Notes: generated from the letters alone by a model not told the origin. A stretch of 64,000 bases of DNA from an uncultured beta proteobacterium (GCA_903822435.1 CAIJPE010000317.1:1-64000); one strand, 5' to 3'. Counted from the stretch's first letter, positions 10,012 to 19,218 are shown. Numbers and translations: made by a program.

Positions 10012-10017
10012 TACAAT
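10012..10017 (+). promoter_or_regulatory. -10 box (TACAAT) giving a leaderless ferredoxin mRNA
   Basis: TACAAT ends 6 nt before the ATG of the ferredoxin gene. There is no Shine-Dalgarno, so the start codon should be at or within a base or two of the transcript start. The -35 region is weak. Confidence 0.55.
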
Positions 10018-10023
10018 CCCTCC

Positions 10024-10350
10024 ATGGCCTACTACAAGCACCACATCTTTTTCTGCCTGAACCAGCGCCGGGCCGGCGAGGCCTGCTGCGCCGACCACGA
10101 TGCGCAGGCCGCCTTCGACCACTGCAAGACCCGCATCCGTGAAGCGGGCCTGGCCGGGCCAGGCGGCGTGCGCGTGAACAAGGCCGGTTGCCTGGACCGT
10201 TGCGCCGGCGGGCCGGTGGCCGTGGTCTACCCCGACGAAGCCTGGTACACCTTCGTCGACAAGTCCGACCTCGACGAGATCGTCGAATCCCACCTGAAGA
10301 ACGGCAAGATCGTCGAACGGCTGTTGTTGCCGCCGAACGTCGGCCGATGA
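10024..10350 (+). CDS. Thioredoxin-like [2Fe-2S] ferredoxin
   Basis: A 108-residue soluble protein of the thioredoxin-fold 2Fe-2S ferredoxin family. MAYYKHHIFFCLNQR opens the domain, and cysteines at 11, 21/22, 56 and 60 (NKAGCLDRCAGGP) form the expected cluster ligands. GPVAVVYPDEAWYTFV is the family core. These proteins carry single electrons, but their partners in proteobacteria are mostly unknown. The downstream alpha/beta hydrolase overlaps it by 4 nt (ATGA), a pairing commonly kept in Burkholderiales. Confidence 0.92.
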   Translation: MAYYKHHIFFCLNQRRAGEACCADHDAQAAFDHCKTRIREAGLAGPGGVRVNKAGCLDRCAGGPVAVVYPDEAWYTFVDKSDLDEIVESHLKNGKIVERLLLPPNVGR

Positions 10351-10988
10351 ATGCCCAGACCGTGCGCCGCACGGTGGCCGGCCCAGCCGGCAGCATCGAA
10401 TGTGCCATCGATGCCCCGGCCGGCAGCCCGGCGGGTACCCATCCGCTGGCCGTGGTGTGCCACCCTCACCCGCTTTTCGGCGGCACCATGGACAACAAGG
10501 TCGTGCAGACACTGGCCCGCGCGCTGGTCCAGCGCGGGCACACCGCGGTGCGCTTCAATTTCCGTGGCATCGGCGCATCCACCGGGGCCTGGGACGAAGG
10601 CCGCGGCGAGATCGACGATGCGCTGGCCGTTGTGCACGCGCACCGCGCGGCGGGCCAGCCGCTGGTGATGGCGGGCTTCTCCTTCGGCGGCTACGTGGCC
10701 GCCCAGGCCACGGCACGCCTGGCTGCGGACCCTTCCACCGCCGCCGAGCGCCTGCTGCTGGTGGGCCCGGCGGTGGTGAACTTCACCGTCGGCCCCGTGC
10801 CGGCCGGAACCTTGGTCATCCAAGGCGAGTCCGACGACGTGGTGCCGATGGCCGCCGTCCTCGACTGGGCCCGGCCGCAGTCCCTGCCCGTCACCGTGGT
10901 GCCCGGTGCCGGCCACTTCTTCCACGGGCAGTTGCCCGTGCTCAAGCAAATCGTCCTGGGTGCCTGGCCTGTCTGTCCCCAAGCCTGA
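10347..10988 (+). CDS. Alpha/beta hydrolase, dienelactone-hydrolase-like
   Basis: A 213-residue soluble hydrolase. CHPHPLFGGTMDNKVV near residues 31-46 is the oxyanion-loop signature of the short esterase/YpeR-like group. FNFRGIGASTG follows, the nucleophile elbow is GFSFGG (Ser about residue 113), the acid lies in QGESDDVVP and the His in PGAGHFFHGQL. The natural substrate is unknown; family members act on short acyl esters. The start overlaps the ferredoxin stop, so they are translated together. Confidence 0.88.
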   Translation: MNAQTVRRTVAGPAGSIECAIDAPAGSPAGTHPLAVVCHPHPLFGGTMDNKVVQTLARALVQRGHTAVRFNFRGIGASTGAWDEGRGEIDDALAVVHAHRAAGQPLVMAGFSFGGYVAAQATARLAADPSTAAERLLLVGPAVVNFTVGPVPAGTLVIQGESDDVVPMAAVLDWARPQSLPVTVVPGAGHFFHGQLPVLKQIVLGAWPVCPQA

Positions 10989-11022
10989 GCCCCCTGGTTC
11001 GCTCTCTGTCTGTCAGATCCCC

Positions 11023-12165
11023 ATGAACGCCCTCATTGCCTTTGTCCTGCTGGCCTTTGCCACCGCCTCTTTCGCCCAGATGCCGCCGCCGGAAATCGCC
11101 GCGCGCCAATACATCCTGGTCGACGTCACCAGCAACCAGGTGCTGGCCGAACGCGAGGCCGATGCGCAGGCCGACCCGGCCTCCCTCACCAAGCTGATGA
11201 CGGCCTACATCGTCTTCAACGCACTGCGTGACAAGAAGCTCTCGCTGGACCAGACGCTGCCGGTGTCGCTGCGCGCCTGGAGCGAACGCAAGGGCGGCGG
11301 CTCGCTGATGTTCATCGACACCACGATGAACCCCAAGGTCAGCGAGTTGCTGCGCGGCATGATCGTGCAAAGCGGCAACGATGCCTCGGTGGCCCTGGCC
11401 GAAGGCGTGGCGGGCTCGGTGGAGGCTTTCGTGGCCATGATGAACCGCCAGGCACAGGCCTGGGGCCTGAAGAACACCGAATTCAAGAACGTCACCGGCC
11501 TGACGGACGCGGGCCACCACAGCAGCGCCCGTGACGTGGCCACCATCGCCGCGCACATCATCGCCGACCACCCCGATTTCTACCCGATCTACTCCATCCG
11601 CCAGTACACCTACAACAACATCAAGCAGGACAACCGCAACATGCTGCTGGGGCGCGACCCCACCGTCGACGGCATGAAGACCGGCTACACCGACGCAGCG
11701 GGCTATTGCCTGGTGGGCAGTGCGGTGCGAGACATCCCGGGCGGCAAGCGCCGCCTCGTCAGCGTGGTGATGGGCACCGCATCCAAGGAAGCGCGCGCGG
11801 CCGAGAGCCAGAAGCTGCTCAACTGGGGCTGGCAGGCTTGGGACGCCGTGCGGCTGTTCGAGTCCGGCAAGGCCGTGGCCACCGTCCCGGTCTGGAAGGG
11901 AAGCCTGCCCGAAGCCCGCCTGGGCGCCGCTGGCGCGCTGTTCGTCACGGTGCCCAAGGGCGAAGGCGACAAGCTCAAGACCACGGTGGAGCGCACCGAC
12001 CCGCTGCTGGCGCCCTTGACCGCCGGCCAACGCGTGGGCAGCATCAAGATTGCGACCGCGGGCGGCAACAAGATTGCCGAAGTGCCGCTGGTGGTCCTCG
12101 ACGCAGTCCCGCTGGCCGGCGTCTTCGGCCGCCTCTGGGACGGCGTTCGCCTGTGGATCAAATGA
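11023..12165 (+). CDS. dacA: D-alanyl-D-alanine carboxypeptidase (PBP5/6 type)
   Basis: Removes the terminal D-Ala from peptidoglycan pentapeptides in the periplasm, limiting cross-linking and shaping the cell. The 380 residues begin with a signal peptide (NALIAFVLLAFATASFAQ). All three serine-peptidase motifs are present: S54-LT-K57, S117-G118-N119 and K219-T220-G221. The C-terminal beta domain (about 275-365) ends in an amphipathic helix (LAGVFGRLWDGVRLWIK) that anchors the enzyme to the outer leaflet of the inner membrane. It is followed closely by dat and a YbeD-like gene, the usual burkholderial order. Confidence 0.95.
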   Translation: MNALIAFVLLAFATASFAQMPPPEIAARQYILVDVTSNQVLAEREADAQADPASLTKLMTAYIVFNALRDKKLSLDQTLPVSLRAWSERKGGGSLMFIDTTMNPKVSELLRGMIVQSGNDASVALAEGVAGSVEAFVAMMNRQAQAWGLKNTEFKNVTGLTDAGHHSSARDVATIAAHIIADHPDFYPIYSIRQYTYNNIKQDNRNMLLGRDPTVDGMKTGYTDAAGYCLVGSAVRDIPGGKRRLVSVVMGTASKEARAAESQKLLNWGWQAWDAVRLFESGKAVATVPVWKGSLPEARLGAAGALFVTVPKGEGDKLKTTVERTDPLLAPLTAGQRVGSIKIATAGGNKIAEVPLVVLDAVPLAGVFGRLWDGVRLWIK

Positions 12166-12175
12166 GGCTGAAACG

Positions 12176-13042
12176 ATGACCAATGACCTCTGCTTCCTGA
12201 ATGGCGAATTCCTGCCGCTGAACGAGGCCAAGGTCTCCGTGCTCGACCGCGGATTTCTCTTCGGCGACGGCATCTACGAGGTCGTCCCGGTGTACGGGCG
12301 GCGCATCTTCCGCTTCGACGAGCACATGGCCCGGCTCGAACGCAGCCTGGCCAAGCTGCGCATGAAGTCGCCGTTCGCACGCGAGGGATGGCTGGCGAAC
12401 TGTCGCAAGCTCATCGCCTCCAGGCCCGAGGAAGACCAGGTGGTCTACATGCAGCTCACCCGCGGCGTGGCGCCGCGCGACCACGTCATGCCCGTGGGCC
12501 TCGAGCCCACGGTCTTCATGATGAGCAATCCGCTGCGCGCCGTGCCGGCCGACTTGCGGCACCAGGGGCTGTCCTGCATCACCGCGCGCGACTTTCGCTG
12601 GGAGCGGGGCGACATCAAGAGCATCAGCCTGCTGGGCAACGTGCTGGCGCGGCAGATGTCGGCCGACCACGGCGCCGCCGAGACGATCATGTTCCGGGAT
12701 GGCTTCCTGACCGAGGCTGCGGCCTCCAATGTATGGATTGCCCACGAAGGCGCGCTGCTCGGCCCGCCCAAGAGCGACCACGTGCTGGAGGGCATCCGCT
12801 TCGAATTGCTGCGCGAGCTGTGCGAGGAGTGCGGCATCGCCTACAACCTGCGCCCCATTTCCGAAGCCGACGTGCGGGCCGCCGACGAGGTGATGCTCAG
12901 CTCGGCCACGAAGGACGTGGTGGCCGTCACGCACATCGACGGCCAGCCGGTGGGCCATGGCGCGCTGCGCGGCAAGCCCGGGCCGGTATATGCCCGGCTC
13001 TACGAGGCCTACCAGCAGGCCAAGCAGACGATGTCCATCTGA
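12176..13042 (+). CDS. dat: D-amino acid aminotransferase, class IV
   Basis: PLP enzyme of fold type IV, 288 residues. SVLDRGFLFGDGIYEVVPVY is the conserved N-terminal block. Catalytic K148 sits in GDIKSISLLGN, and E181-like and TEAAASNVWI contact the cofactor. D-Ala transaminases interconvert D-Ala and D-Glu with 2-oxo acids. The position directly after a D-Ala carboxypeptidase suggests recycling of released D-Ala, though this is inference and a branched-chain or aminodeoxychorismate role cannot be excluded from sequence alone. It starts 11 nt after dacA. Confidence 0.9.
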   Translation: MTNDLCFLNGEFLPLNEAKVSVLDRGFLFGDGIYEVVPVYGRRIFRFDEHMARLERSLAKLRMKSPFAREGWLANCRKLIASRPEEDQVVYMQLTRGVAPRDHVMPVGLEPTVFMMSNPLRAVPADLRHQGLSCITARDFRWERGDIKSISLLGNVLARQMSADHGAAETIMFRDGFLTEAAASNVWIAHEGALLGPPKSDHVLEGIRFELLRELCEECGIAYNLRPISEADVRAADEVMLSSATKDVVAVTHIDGQPVGHGALRGKPGPVYARLYEAYQQAKQTMSI

Positions 13043-13048
13043 TCCGCG

Positions 13049-13324
13049 ATGGCCGACATCCCCCCTTCGCAGAGCCTGATCGAGTACCCCAGCGCCTTCC
13101 CCATCAAGGTGATGGGACAGCACGTCGAGGGCTTCGAGGCAGCCATGGTGGCGGTCGCGATCGCATTCGACCCCGCCTTCGACGCCGCCAGCATCGAGCG
13201 CCGCCCCAGCAAAGCCGGCAACTACCTGGGCCTGACGCTCACCGTCACGGCCACCAGCCGCGAACAGCTCGACGAGCTCTACCGCACGCTCAGCACGCAC
13301 CCCATGGTCAAGGTGGTGCTCTGA
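13049..13324 (+). CDS. YbeD/DUF493 family protein
   Basis: A 91-residue ACT-like regulatory-fold protein. IEYPSAFPIKVMGQ, GNYLGLTLTVTATSREQLDELYR and HPMVKVVL match the DUF493 family. The family often sits between dacA and lipB-lipA, as here for dacA and dat, but no lipoate genes follow in this window. The function is unknown; a role in ligand-responsive regulation of lipoate or D-alanine metabolism is only a guess. It begins 6 nt after dat and is surely in the same operon. Confidence 0.9.
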   Translation: MADIPPSQSLIEYPSAFPIKVMGQHVEGFEAAMVAVAIAFDPAFDAASIERRPSKAGNYLGLTLTVTATSREQLDELYRTLSTHPMVKVVL

Positions 13325-13340
13325 CCGGCTGGGGCCGGGC

Positions 13341-14096
13341 TCAGGCCGGGTCCTGCCTCATCCGGCCGTCGAGTTCACGCACCTTGCCCGGTGCCGCTTC
13401 GTCGCCGTTCTGCGCCGCCACGTCGTACCAGTAGCGGGCCAGCCGCAGGTCGCGCTCGACGCCATCGCCTTGTTCGTACATCGAGGCCAGGAGGTACATG
13501 GCGCCGACGTCGCCGCCATTGGCTGCCTGTCGGTACCACTGCGCCGCCAGGGCCGGGTCCTTGGGGCGGCCACGCCCGAGGTAGTAGGCGGTGCCCATGG
13601 ACACCTGGGCGTCCACGTCGCCGCGGCGCGCGGCCATCTCGTACCAGTCGTGGGCTGCCTTCAGTTCGCGGCTGCCGAACTCGCCGTTCTCCAGGCTGCG
13701 TCCCAGCATCGTCTGCGCCAGGACGAAACCGCCGCGGGCCGATCGCTCGAGCAGCCGGCGGGCCAGGGCTCGGTCGGGCTTCGGAACCTCTCCGCGCAGG
13801 TGCATCGCGGCCAGGTTGAACTCGGCCATCGCCACGTGCTGGCGGGACAGCGCCTCGAAAGCCCGGCGTGCCACGTCGAAATGGCCCGAGGCGTACTCGA
13901 TCACGGCGCGGTCCACCTCGGCCTGGCGCTGCGGCGACAGGGGCGGCGCAGCCCATCCGGGCGCCGCCGCGACGAGCACCCCCAGCACACCCAGCACCCC
14001 TGCGACCACACCCCGCCAACCCGGCCACGACATCCTGGCCAGGAGGCCCGGACCTGGCGACTCCACGCGGTTCAGCAACGACATCGGCACCTCCAA
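13341..14096 (-). CDS. Exported Sel1-repeat protein
   Basis: A 251-residue protein with a long basic start and a hydrophobic export segment (GVVAGVLGVLGVLVAAAPGWA). At least four Sel1-like TPR repeats follow (AEFNLAAMHLRGE, AQTMLGRSLENGE, AQVSMGTAYYLGRG, AMYLLASMYEQGDG). Sel1 proteins are solenoid adaptors that bind partner proteins in the periplasm. It ends in a polar tail. The gene is convergent with the dacA operon and divergent from the pseudouridine synthase gene; its partner is unknown. Confidence 0.85.
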   Translation of the reverse strand: MEVPMSLLNRVESPGPGLLARMSWPGWRGVVAGVLGVLGVLVAAAPGWAAPPLSPQRQAEVDRAVIEYASGHFDVARRAFEALSRQHVAMAEFNLAAMHLRGEVPKPDRALARRLLERSARGGFVLAQTMLGRSLENGEFGSRELKAAHDWYEMAARRGDVDAQVSMGTAYYLGRGRPKDPALAAQWYRQAANGGDVGAMYLLASMYEQGDGVERDLRLARYWYDVAAQNGDEAAPGKVRELDGRMRQDPA

Positions 14097-14196
14097 CCCT
14101 GCAGTCGGTCACGATAGCCGGTTCTGACACGCGCTGCCCGCCGCAGGGCCGGTGGGTCCGGCGCGGGCATGGGTGCCCGCCGTGGTGAAATGGCGG

Positions 14197-15165
14197 ATGG
14201 CCGAGCGACCCAAGATCAGCGTCAAGCCGCGTGCACCCGAGCGTGATCCGCGGCGTCCCCCCGTACGCGGGGGCCCAGCCCGGAGGCCCAGCGGCCGCGC
14301 GGCGGGGGCCCAACCCCTGCCGGGGCCACGGCCCGAGGCGCCGCCGGTGCCTGAGACCTTCGCCGTAGCGGCCACGCCGCCCGCCAAGCCGCCTGCCGAC
14401 CCGCCCGGCGCGCCGGCCGAACACGCCGAAGGCTCCCGCGTCGCCAAGCTCATGACCGAGCGGGGCCTGGCCTCTCGCCGGGAAGCCGACGAATGGATCG
14501 GCGCCGGCTGGGTGAAGGTGGACGGCCGCGTGGCCGTGCTGGGCCAGCGGGCCCGGGCCGAGGCCCGCATCGAGGTCGATCCGCGCGCCCAGGCCGAGCA
14601 GGCCCGCCGCGTGACGGTGCTGATCCACAAGCCCGTGGGCTACGTGAGCGGCCAGGCCGAGGACGGCTACGAGCCGGCGGTGGTGCTGGTCACGCCGGCC
14701 CATCGATGGGCAGAAGACAGCTCCCGCATCGAGTTTCGCGGCAGCCACCTGCGCCACCTGGCCCCCGCCGGGCGGCTGGACATCTACTCGACCGGACTGC
14801 TGGTGCTGACTCAGGACGGCCGCATTGCCAAGCGCCTGATCGGCGATGAAACCCGGATCGAAAAGGAGTACCTGGTGCGCGTGGCCTACGGCCGCGACGG
14901 CCGGCTGCCGGACGCCGACCTGGAGCGGCTGCGGCACGGGCTGGTGCTGGACGGCGTGGCCCTGCGGCCCGCCCGCGTCAGCTGGCAGAACGAGGATCAG
15001 CTGCGCTTTGTGCTGCGCGAAGGCCGCAAGCGGCAGATCCGCCGCATGTGCGAGCTGGTGGGCCTGCAGGTGCTGGGGCTCAAGCGGGTGCGCATCGGCA
15101 GCATCTCGCTGGGCCACCTGCCGCCCGGTCAGTGGCGTTACCTGCGCGACGACGAGAGCTTCTGA
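14197..15165 (+). CDS. 23S rRNA pseudouridine synthase, RluF/RsuA family
   Basis: A 322-residue enzyme that isomerises a specific uridine in 23S rRNA. The first 75 residues are a low-complexity Pro/Arg/Ala-rich extension, unlike E. coli RluF, probably an RNA-binding tail. An S4 domain (about 78-125, KLMTERGLASRREADEWI) is followed by the catalytic domain with D195 in AGRLDIYSTGLLVLT, plus EKEYLVRV and EGRKRQIRRMCELVGL. The variant KPVGYVSGQAEDGYEPAV is typical of the RluF-like branch in Burkholderiales. The GTG-initiated upstream extension was rejected because it adds non-conserved residues. Confidence 0.9.
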   Translation: MAERPKISVKPRAPERDPRRPPVRGGPARRPSGRAAGAQPLPGPRPEAPPVPETFAVAATPPAKPPADPPGAPAEHAEGSRVAKLMTERGLASRREADEWIGAGWVKVDGRVAVLGQRARAEARIEVDPRAQAEQARRVTVLIHKPVGYVSGQAEDGYEPAVVLVTPAHRWAEDSSRIEFRGSHLRHLAPAGRLDIYSTGLLVLTQDGRIAKRLIGDETRIEKEYLVRVAYGRDGRLPDADLERLRHGLVLDGVALRPARVSWQNEDQLRFVLREGRKRQIRRMCELVGLQVLGLKRVRIGSISLGHLPPGQWRYLRDDESF

Positions 15166-15190
15166 GCGCCGCGTCCGCCGGCAGCTGCCT

Positions 15191-15196
15191 GATAAC
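15191..15196 (+). promoter_or_regulatory. Possible -10 box close to the Bcr-type exporter start
   Basis: GATAAC ends 9 nt before the ATG; the gene has no Shine-Dalgarno. The leader would be about three bases at most. Confidence 0.35.
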
Positions 15197-15205
15197 CTCT
15201 TGCGG

Positions 15206-16444
15206 ATGCCGCCTTCACCCACCGCCCTGCCGCCCCGTGCCGCAGGCGGCCACCCTGTGCCTCCGTGGTCCCCCGCACAGGCCGCCCTGACCCTGGCCCT
15301 GCTGCTGGGCCTGCAGCCCATCACCACCGATGTCTACCTGCCGGCGCTGCCCAGCCTCACGCGCGAGCTCGGTGCGCCGATGGCCACGGTACAACTGACG
15401 ATGTCCGGGCTGATCCTGGCCTTCGGGCTGGCGCAGATGGTGTGGGGCCCGGTGGCCGACCGGGTGGGCCGCCGGCCGGTGCTGTTGTGGGGGCTGGCCT
15501 TGTACTGCGTGGCCAGCGTGGGCTGCACGTTGGCGGCCGGCATCGACGCGCTGGTGGCCTGGCGGATCGTCCAGGGCGCGGCGATGGCCGCGGCCGTGGT
15601 GTGCGCCCGCGCCATGGTGCGCGATCTGTACGGTCCGGCCGAGGGCGCCCGGGTGATGTCGCTGGGGCTGTCGGGCCTGGGTCTGATCGCGCTCACGGGG
15701 CCTTTGGCCGGGGGCCTGGCAGCCACCGCGTTGGGGTGGCGCGGGCCGCTCATGGTGGTGACCGCCGCGGGGGCGCTGTGCCTGGCCTACGTGGCCTGGC
15801 GCGTGCCCGAGACCCTGGCCGTGCGCAACCCCGCTGCGACACGCCTGAAGCCGCTGCTGCAAAGCTGGGCCCGCATCGGCCGCCATCCGGTGTTCGCGGC
15901 CTGGTCGATGTTGATCGCATGCACCTACGGCGGCCTGTTCACGATGCTGGCCGGTTCATCGTTCGTCTTCATGAACGTGCTGGGCCTGGGCTCCGCGGCG
16001 TACGGCGCCATGCTGGCCCTGGGCTCGGTGAGCTACATCGCCGGCACCTTCATGTGCCGGCGATGGATTGCGCGGCACGGCACGGTGGGCACGGTGGCCC
16101 GCGGGGCGTGGCTCACCCTGGCCGGCGGCGTGAGCATGGCAGTGCCGGCCGCGCTCGGGGTGCAATCGGTCTGGGCCGTGCTGGTGCCGTATGGCCTGTA
16201 TGCCTTCGGCCACGGCCAGCACCAGCCCTGCGGACAGGCCGGCCTGGTGGGGCCTTTCCCGCACGCCGCGGGCGCGGCTTCGGCCCTGGCCGGGTTGCTG
16301 CTGGCGGTGGTGGCCTTCGGGATCGGCCACTGGCTGGGCGTGTCGCTGGACGGCACGGTGCGTCCGTTGGCCTACACGATGTGCTTCTGGTCGATGCTGA
16401 CGGCCGCCATGGCCTGGGGCCCTGTGCGGCGCTGGGCGCGATGA
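15206..16444 (+). CDS. Bcr/CflA-type MFS drug exporter
   Basis: A 412-residue 12-helix proton antiporter. [16 protein letters not shown] in the first helix is the signature of the Bcr/CflA (bicyclomycin/chloramphenicol) group. The loop motif [16 protein letters not shown] between helices 2 and 3 is the MFS A motif, and [23 protein letters not shown] follows. It may export drugs or metabolites; the substrate is not predictable. It shares a 4-nt ATGA overlap with miaA, so miaA is translationally coupled to it. Confidence 0.9.
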   Translation: MPPSPTALPPRAAGGHPVPPWSPAQAALTLALLLGLQPITTDVYLPALPSLTRELGAPMATVQLTMSGLILAFGLAQMVWGPVADRVGRRPVLLWGLALYCVASVGCTLAAGIDALVAWRIVQGAAMAAAVVCARAMVRDLYGPAEGARVMSLGLSGLGLIALTGPLAGGLAATALGWRGPLMVVTAAGALCLAYVAWRVPETLAVRNPAATRLKPLLQSWARIGRHPVFAAWSMLIACTYGGLFTMLAGSSFVFMNVLGLGSAAYGAMLALGSVSYIAGTFMCRRWIARHGTVGTVARGAWLTLAGGVSMAVPAALGVQSVWAVLVPYGLYAFGHGQHQPCGQAGLVGPFPHAAGAASALAGLLLAVVAFGIGHWLGVSLDGTVRPLAYTMCFWSMLTAAMAWGPVRRWAR

Positions 16445-17445
16445 ACGCCGGGCAGCCCGATCCGGGCCTGGGGGCCCTGTGCCTGGCGGGACCGACGGCC
16501 TCGGGCAAATCGGCCGTGGCCCTGGCCCTGGCCGCCGAGCGCGAGATCGAAATCATCAGCGTCGACTCGGCCCAGGTCTATCGCGGCATGGACATCGGCA
16601 CCGCCAAGCCCACCGTGGCCGAACGGGCCTCGGTGCCGCACCACCTGATCGACATCCTCGACCCGCAGGACGCGTACTCGGCAGCCCGCTTCGTGGCCGA
16701 CGCCCGTCGCCTGGTGGCCGAGATCCGCGCCCGCGGCCGTCTGCCGCTGCTGGTGGGCGGCACCATGTTGTACTTCAAGGCCCTGCGCGAGGGCCTGGAC
16801 GACATGCCCGCGGCCGACCCCCCGCTGCGCGCGCGGCTGGAGGCCGAGGCCGCCGAGCGCGGCTGGCCGGCCATGCACGCTGAACTGGCACAGGTCGACC
16901 CCGCGACCGCGGCCCGCTTGCCTCCACGCGACAGCCAACGCATCCAGCGCGCACTGGAGGTCTGGCGGCTGACGGGCCGTCCGCTGTCGGCCTGGCACGG
17001 CCGGTCGGACAACGCGGCGCAGCGGCAGGCCGGGCGGGAGTCGTGGCCGATGGTCACGCTGGAACCGCAGTCGCGTGCCTGGCTGCATGCGCGCATCGCA
17101 GCGCGGTTCGACGGCATGCTCGCGGGCGGCCTGGTGGACGAGGTGCGCACCTTGCGCCAACGCCCGGGCCTGCACGCCGAACTGCCGGCCCTGCGCAGCG
17201 TGGGCTACCGACAGGCCTGGGCCGCACTGGAAGCGGGCGATCTGGCGCCCCTGCGCGAAGCCGGCATCGCCGCCACCCGCCAGCTGGCCAAGCGGCAATT
17301 GACGTGGTTACGGTCGGTGACCGGGCGGACGGTGGTCGCCTGCGACGCCCCACAAGCACTCGAGCAGGCATTGCAAGCGCTTCGTTCTCAGGGGGCCTTC
17401 GCAGCAGATGCACCATTCCGGCCCTCGAACGCGGGATGGCCCTGA
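16441..17445 (+). CDS. miaA: tRNA dimethylallyltransferase MiaA
   Basis: Transfers a dimethylallyl group to A37 of tRNAs reading UNN codons. The 334 residues carry the P-loop AGPTASGKS (16-24), [16 protein letters not shown] (about 41-56), [18 protein letters not shown] and [22 protein letters not shown] and SVGYRQAW in the C-terminal half bind the tRNA. The tail after residue 300 is variable. In many proteobacteria miaA is followed by hfq; here the tonB operon follows instead. Confidence 0.96.
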   Translation: MNAGQPDPGLGALCLAGPTASGKSAVALALAAEREIEIISVDSAQVYRGMDIGTAKPTVAERASVPHHLIDILDPQDAYSAARFVADARRLVAEIRARGRLPLLVGGTMLYFKALREGLDDMPAADPPLRARLEAEAAERGWPAMHAELAQVDPATAARLPPRDSQRIQRALEVWRLTGRPLSAWHGRSDNAAQRQAGRESWPMVTLEPQSRAWLHARIAARFDGMLAGGLVDEVRTLRQRPGLHAELPALRSVGYRQAWAALEAGDLAPLREAGIAATRQLAKRQLTWLRSVTGRTVVACDAPQALEQALQALRSQGAFAADAPFRPSNAGWP

Positions 17446-17474
17446 ACTTGCATCTTCCTTGAAGATTACGGGGC

Positions 17475-17486
17475 GATAACGATTGC
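17475..17486 (+). promoter_or_regulatory. Weak Fur-box-like sequence upstream of tonB
   Basis: GATAACGATTGC resembles two hexamers of the Fur consensus (GATAAT repeats), with mismatches. The 200-nt gap between miaA and tonB otherwise holds no gene. Iron control of this operon would be expected but the match is marginal. Confidence 0.25.
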
Positions 17487-17635
17487 GAAGGCCTTTTGCC
17501 TAGGGTGTGGCCCGGGGCCAAGGGGGAACCCTTCCGGATATAGTTCGACGCCTTTGGCGCCTCAGCATGGGGCGGCTTTCAAGGGGATGGGTTGGCAGGC
17601 CGGGTTTCGCGGCCCATCCTTGTGCACGGTGGTCT

Positions 17636-17640
17636 GGAGG
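17636..17640 (+). promoter_or_regulatory. Shine-Dalgarno fixing the TTG start of tonB
   Basis: GGAGG lies 6 nt before a TTG codon, giving a protein start LDYAQQQRNPGKH that matches the expected TonB N-terminus. The upstream in-frame ATG has no ribosome site and adds a non-conserved segment. Confidence 0.75.
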
Positions 17641-17646
17641 ACTGGT

Positions 17647-18339
17647 TTGGATTACGCCCAACAACAACGCAACCCGGGCAAGCATGTGGTGGGCATCGGC
17701 ATCGTGCTGGCCCTTCACCTTGTCCTGGGTTGGGCTCTCGTGAATGGCCTGGCGCAGCGTCTGGTCGAGGTGATCAGGGCCCCCATCGAGACCAAGATCA
17801 TCGAGGAGGTGAAGCCGCCTCCCCCGCCGCCGCCCGAGAACCTGCCCCCGCCGCCGAAGTTCGCGCCGCCGCCGCCTTCGTTCGTGCCGCCGCCCGAGGT
17901 GAACGTCAACCCGCCGCCCACGCCGGCGCCCACCATCACCACGACGCAGGTCGCGCCGCCACCGGCGCCCGTGACGGTGTCGCCCGTCCAGCCGGCGGTC
18001 ACGGCCCCGCCGGCTCCGCCCGCGCCGCCCAAGGCCGTCGCCCGGCCGGCCCTCGCCAACGCCTCGTCCTGCGCCCCGGGGCCGGACGACTATCCTGCCG
18101 CCGCCAAGCGCGCCGATGCCACGGGCACCACCAAGATTCGCTTCTCGGTCGGTCCCGACGGCAAGATGGCGAGCGCCGAAATCGTCAAGTCGGCCGGTTC
18201 GTCGCGCGAGCACAAGATGCTCGACCGGGTCGCCCTGAGCAAGCTGAGCGAGTGTTCATTCAAGCCCGGCGTCGACGAGAACGGCAAGCCAGCGGGCGGC
18301 TCGTTCGATGTCGAGTACGTCTGGAAGCTTTCCGAGTAG
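17647..18339 (+). CDS. tonB: TonB energy transducer
   Basis: Inner-membrane protein that passes proton-motive force from ExbB-ExbD to outer-membrane TonB-dependent receptors. The 230 residues have one N-terminal helix (VVGIGIVLALHLVLGWALV, with the key His). A Pro-rich periplasmic spacer with Glu/Lys-Pro runs (about 55-145) follows, then a TonB C-terminal domain (about 150-230; KIRFSVGPDGKMASAEIVKSAG, FDVEYVWKL). It begins with TTG behind a strong ribosome site. It heads a five-gene operon whose order tonB-exbB-exbD-exbD recalls Xanthomonas. Confidence 0.93.
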   Translation: MDYAQQQRNPGKHVVGIGIVLALHLVLGWALVNGLAQRLVEVIRAPIETKIIEEVKPPPPPPPENLPPPPKFAPPPPSFVPPPEVNVNPPPTPAPTITTTQVAPPPAPVTVSPVQPAVTAPPAPPAPPKAVARPALANASSCAPGPDDYPAAAKRADATGTTKIRFSVGPDGKMASAEIVKSAGSSREHKMLDRVALSKLSECSFKPGVDENGKPAGGSFDVEYVWKLSE

Positions 18340-18395
18340 TTTTCCCCACGAGCGCAGCGCAAGACGCTGCGCGAGCCCGTCCCTTTGGAGTCAAC

Positions 18396-19211
18396 ATGTC
18401 CCTGCATACCCTTCTGAACGCCCGCTCGTGGGCCGTCAAATCGTTTGCCGCCTTGTTCGCGGCGCTCGTGTTCGCCTTCAGCCTGCCGGCGCCGGTCTCG
18501 GCCCAGCCGGCCTCGGCGCCCGCGGCTGCGGCCGGCGCGGTGACCGAAGAAGCCGTCGACAACCCTTACGGCCTGAAGGCCCTGTGGTCGCAAGGCGACT
18601 TCGTGGCGCGCGGCACGCTCGTCATCATGTGCATCATGTCCATGGGCAGCTGGTACGTCATCTTCACCAAGCTATTCGAGCAGCGCGCCATGCTCAAGAG
18701 CGGCAAGACCTCGGCTGAATCCTTCTGGAAGGCCAACTCGGTGAAGGCCGGTGTCGGCGCCCTGGAAGAAGGCTCGGCCTTCCGCTTCATCGCCGAGCAA
18801 GGCATCAAGGCCAGCGATCACCATGAAGGCACCATGGTCGAAGCCATCGACAAGCACACCTGGATCAGCATGTCGGTCGACCGCTCGGTGGGCAGCGTGC
18901 AAAGCCGCCTGCAGGACGGCATGGCCGTGCTGGCCACGGTCGGCTCCACCGCGCCCTTCGTGGGCCTGTTCGGCACCGTCTGGGGCATCTACAACGCCCT
19001 GGTGAAGATCGGCATCAGCGGCCAGGCTTCCATCGACAAGGTGGCCGGCCCCGTCGGCGAAGCCCTGATCATGACCGCCATCGGCCTGGCCGTGGCCGTG
19101 CCGGCGGTGATGGGCTACAACTGGCTGATCCGCCGCAACAAGGCCGTGATGGACCAGACCAAGGCATTCGCCGGCGACCTGCACAACGTCCTGCTGGCCG
19201 GCAAGCGCTGA
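18396..19211 (+). CDS. exbB: ExbB proton channel subunit
   Basis: Pentameric inner-membrane scaffold of the TonB motor, 271 residues. The long form starts with a signal-peptide-like extension (FAALFAALVFAFSLPAPVSAQ) found in pseudomonad and burkholderial ExbB. Three membrane helices follow, with the MotA/TolQ/ExbB core LATVGSTAPFVGLFGTVWGIYNAL and EALIMTAIGLAVAVPAVMGYNW. A Shine-Dalgarno GGAG lies 5 nt upstream. It pairs with the two following ExbD proteins. Confidence 0.95.
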   Translation: MSLHTLLNARSWAVKSFAALFAALVFAFSLPAPVSAQPASAPAAAAGAVTEEAVDNPYGLKALWSQGDFVARGTLVIMCIMSMGSWYVIFTKLFEQRAMLKSGKTSAESFWKANSVKAGVGALEEGSAFRFIAEQGIKASDHHEGTMVEAIDKHTWISMSVDRSVGSVQSRLQDGMAVLATVGSTAPFVGLFGTVWGIYNALVKIGISGQASIDKVAGPVGEALIMTAIGLAVAVPAVMGYNWLIRRNKAVMDQTKAFAGDLHNVLLAGKR

Positions 19212-19218
19212 GCACGCC

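Noticed and set aside
17446-17646. tRNA or small RNA gene in the gap before tonB
   Set aside because: No cloverleaf or terminator found; only a weak Fur-like site and the tonB ribosome site.
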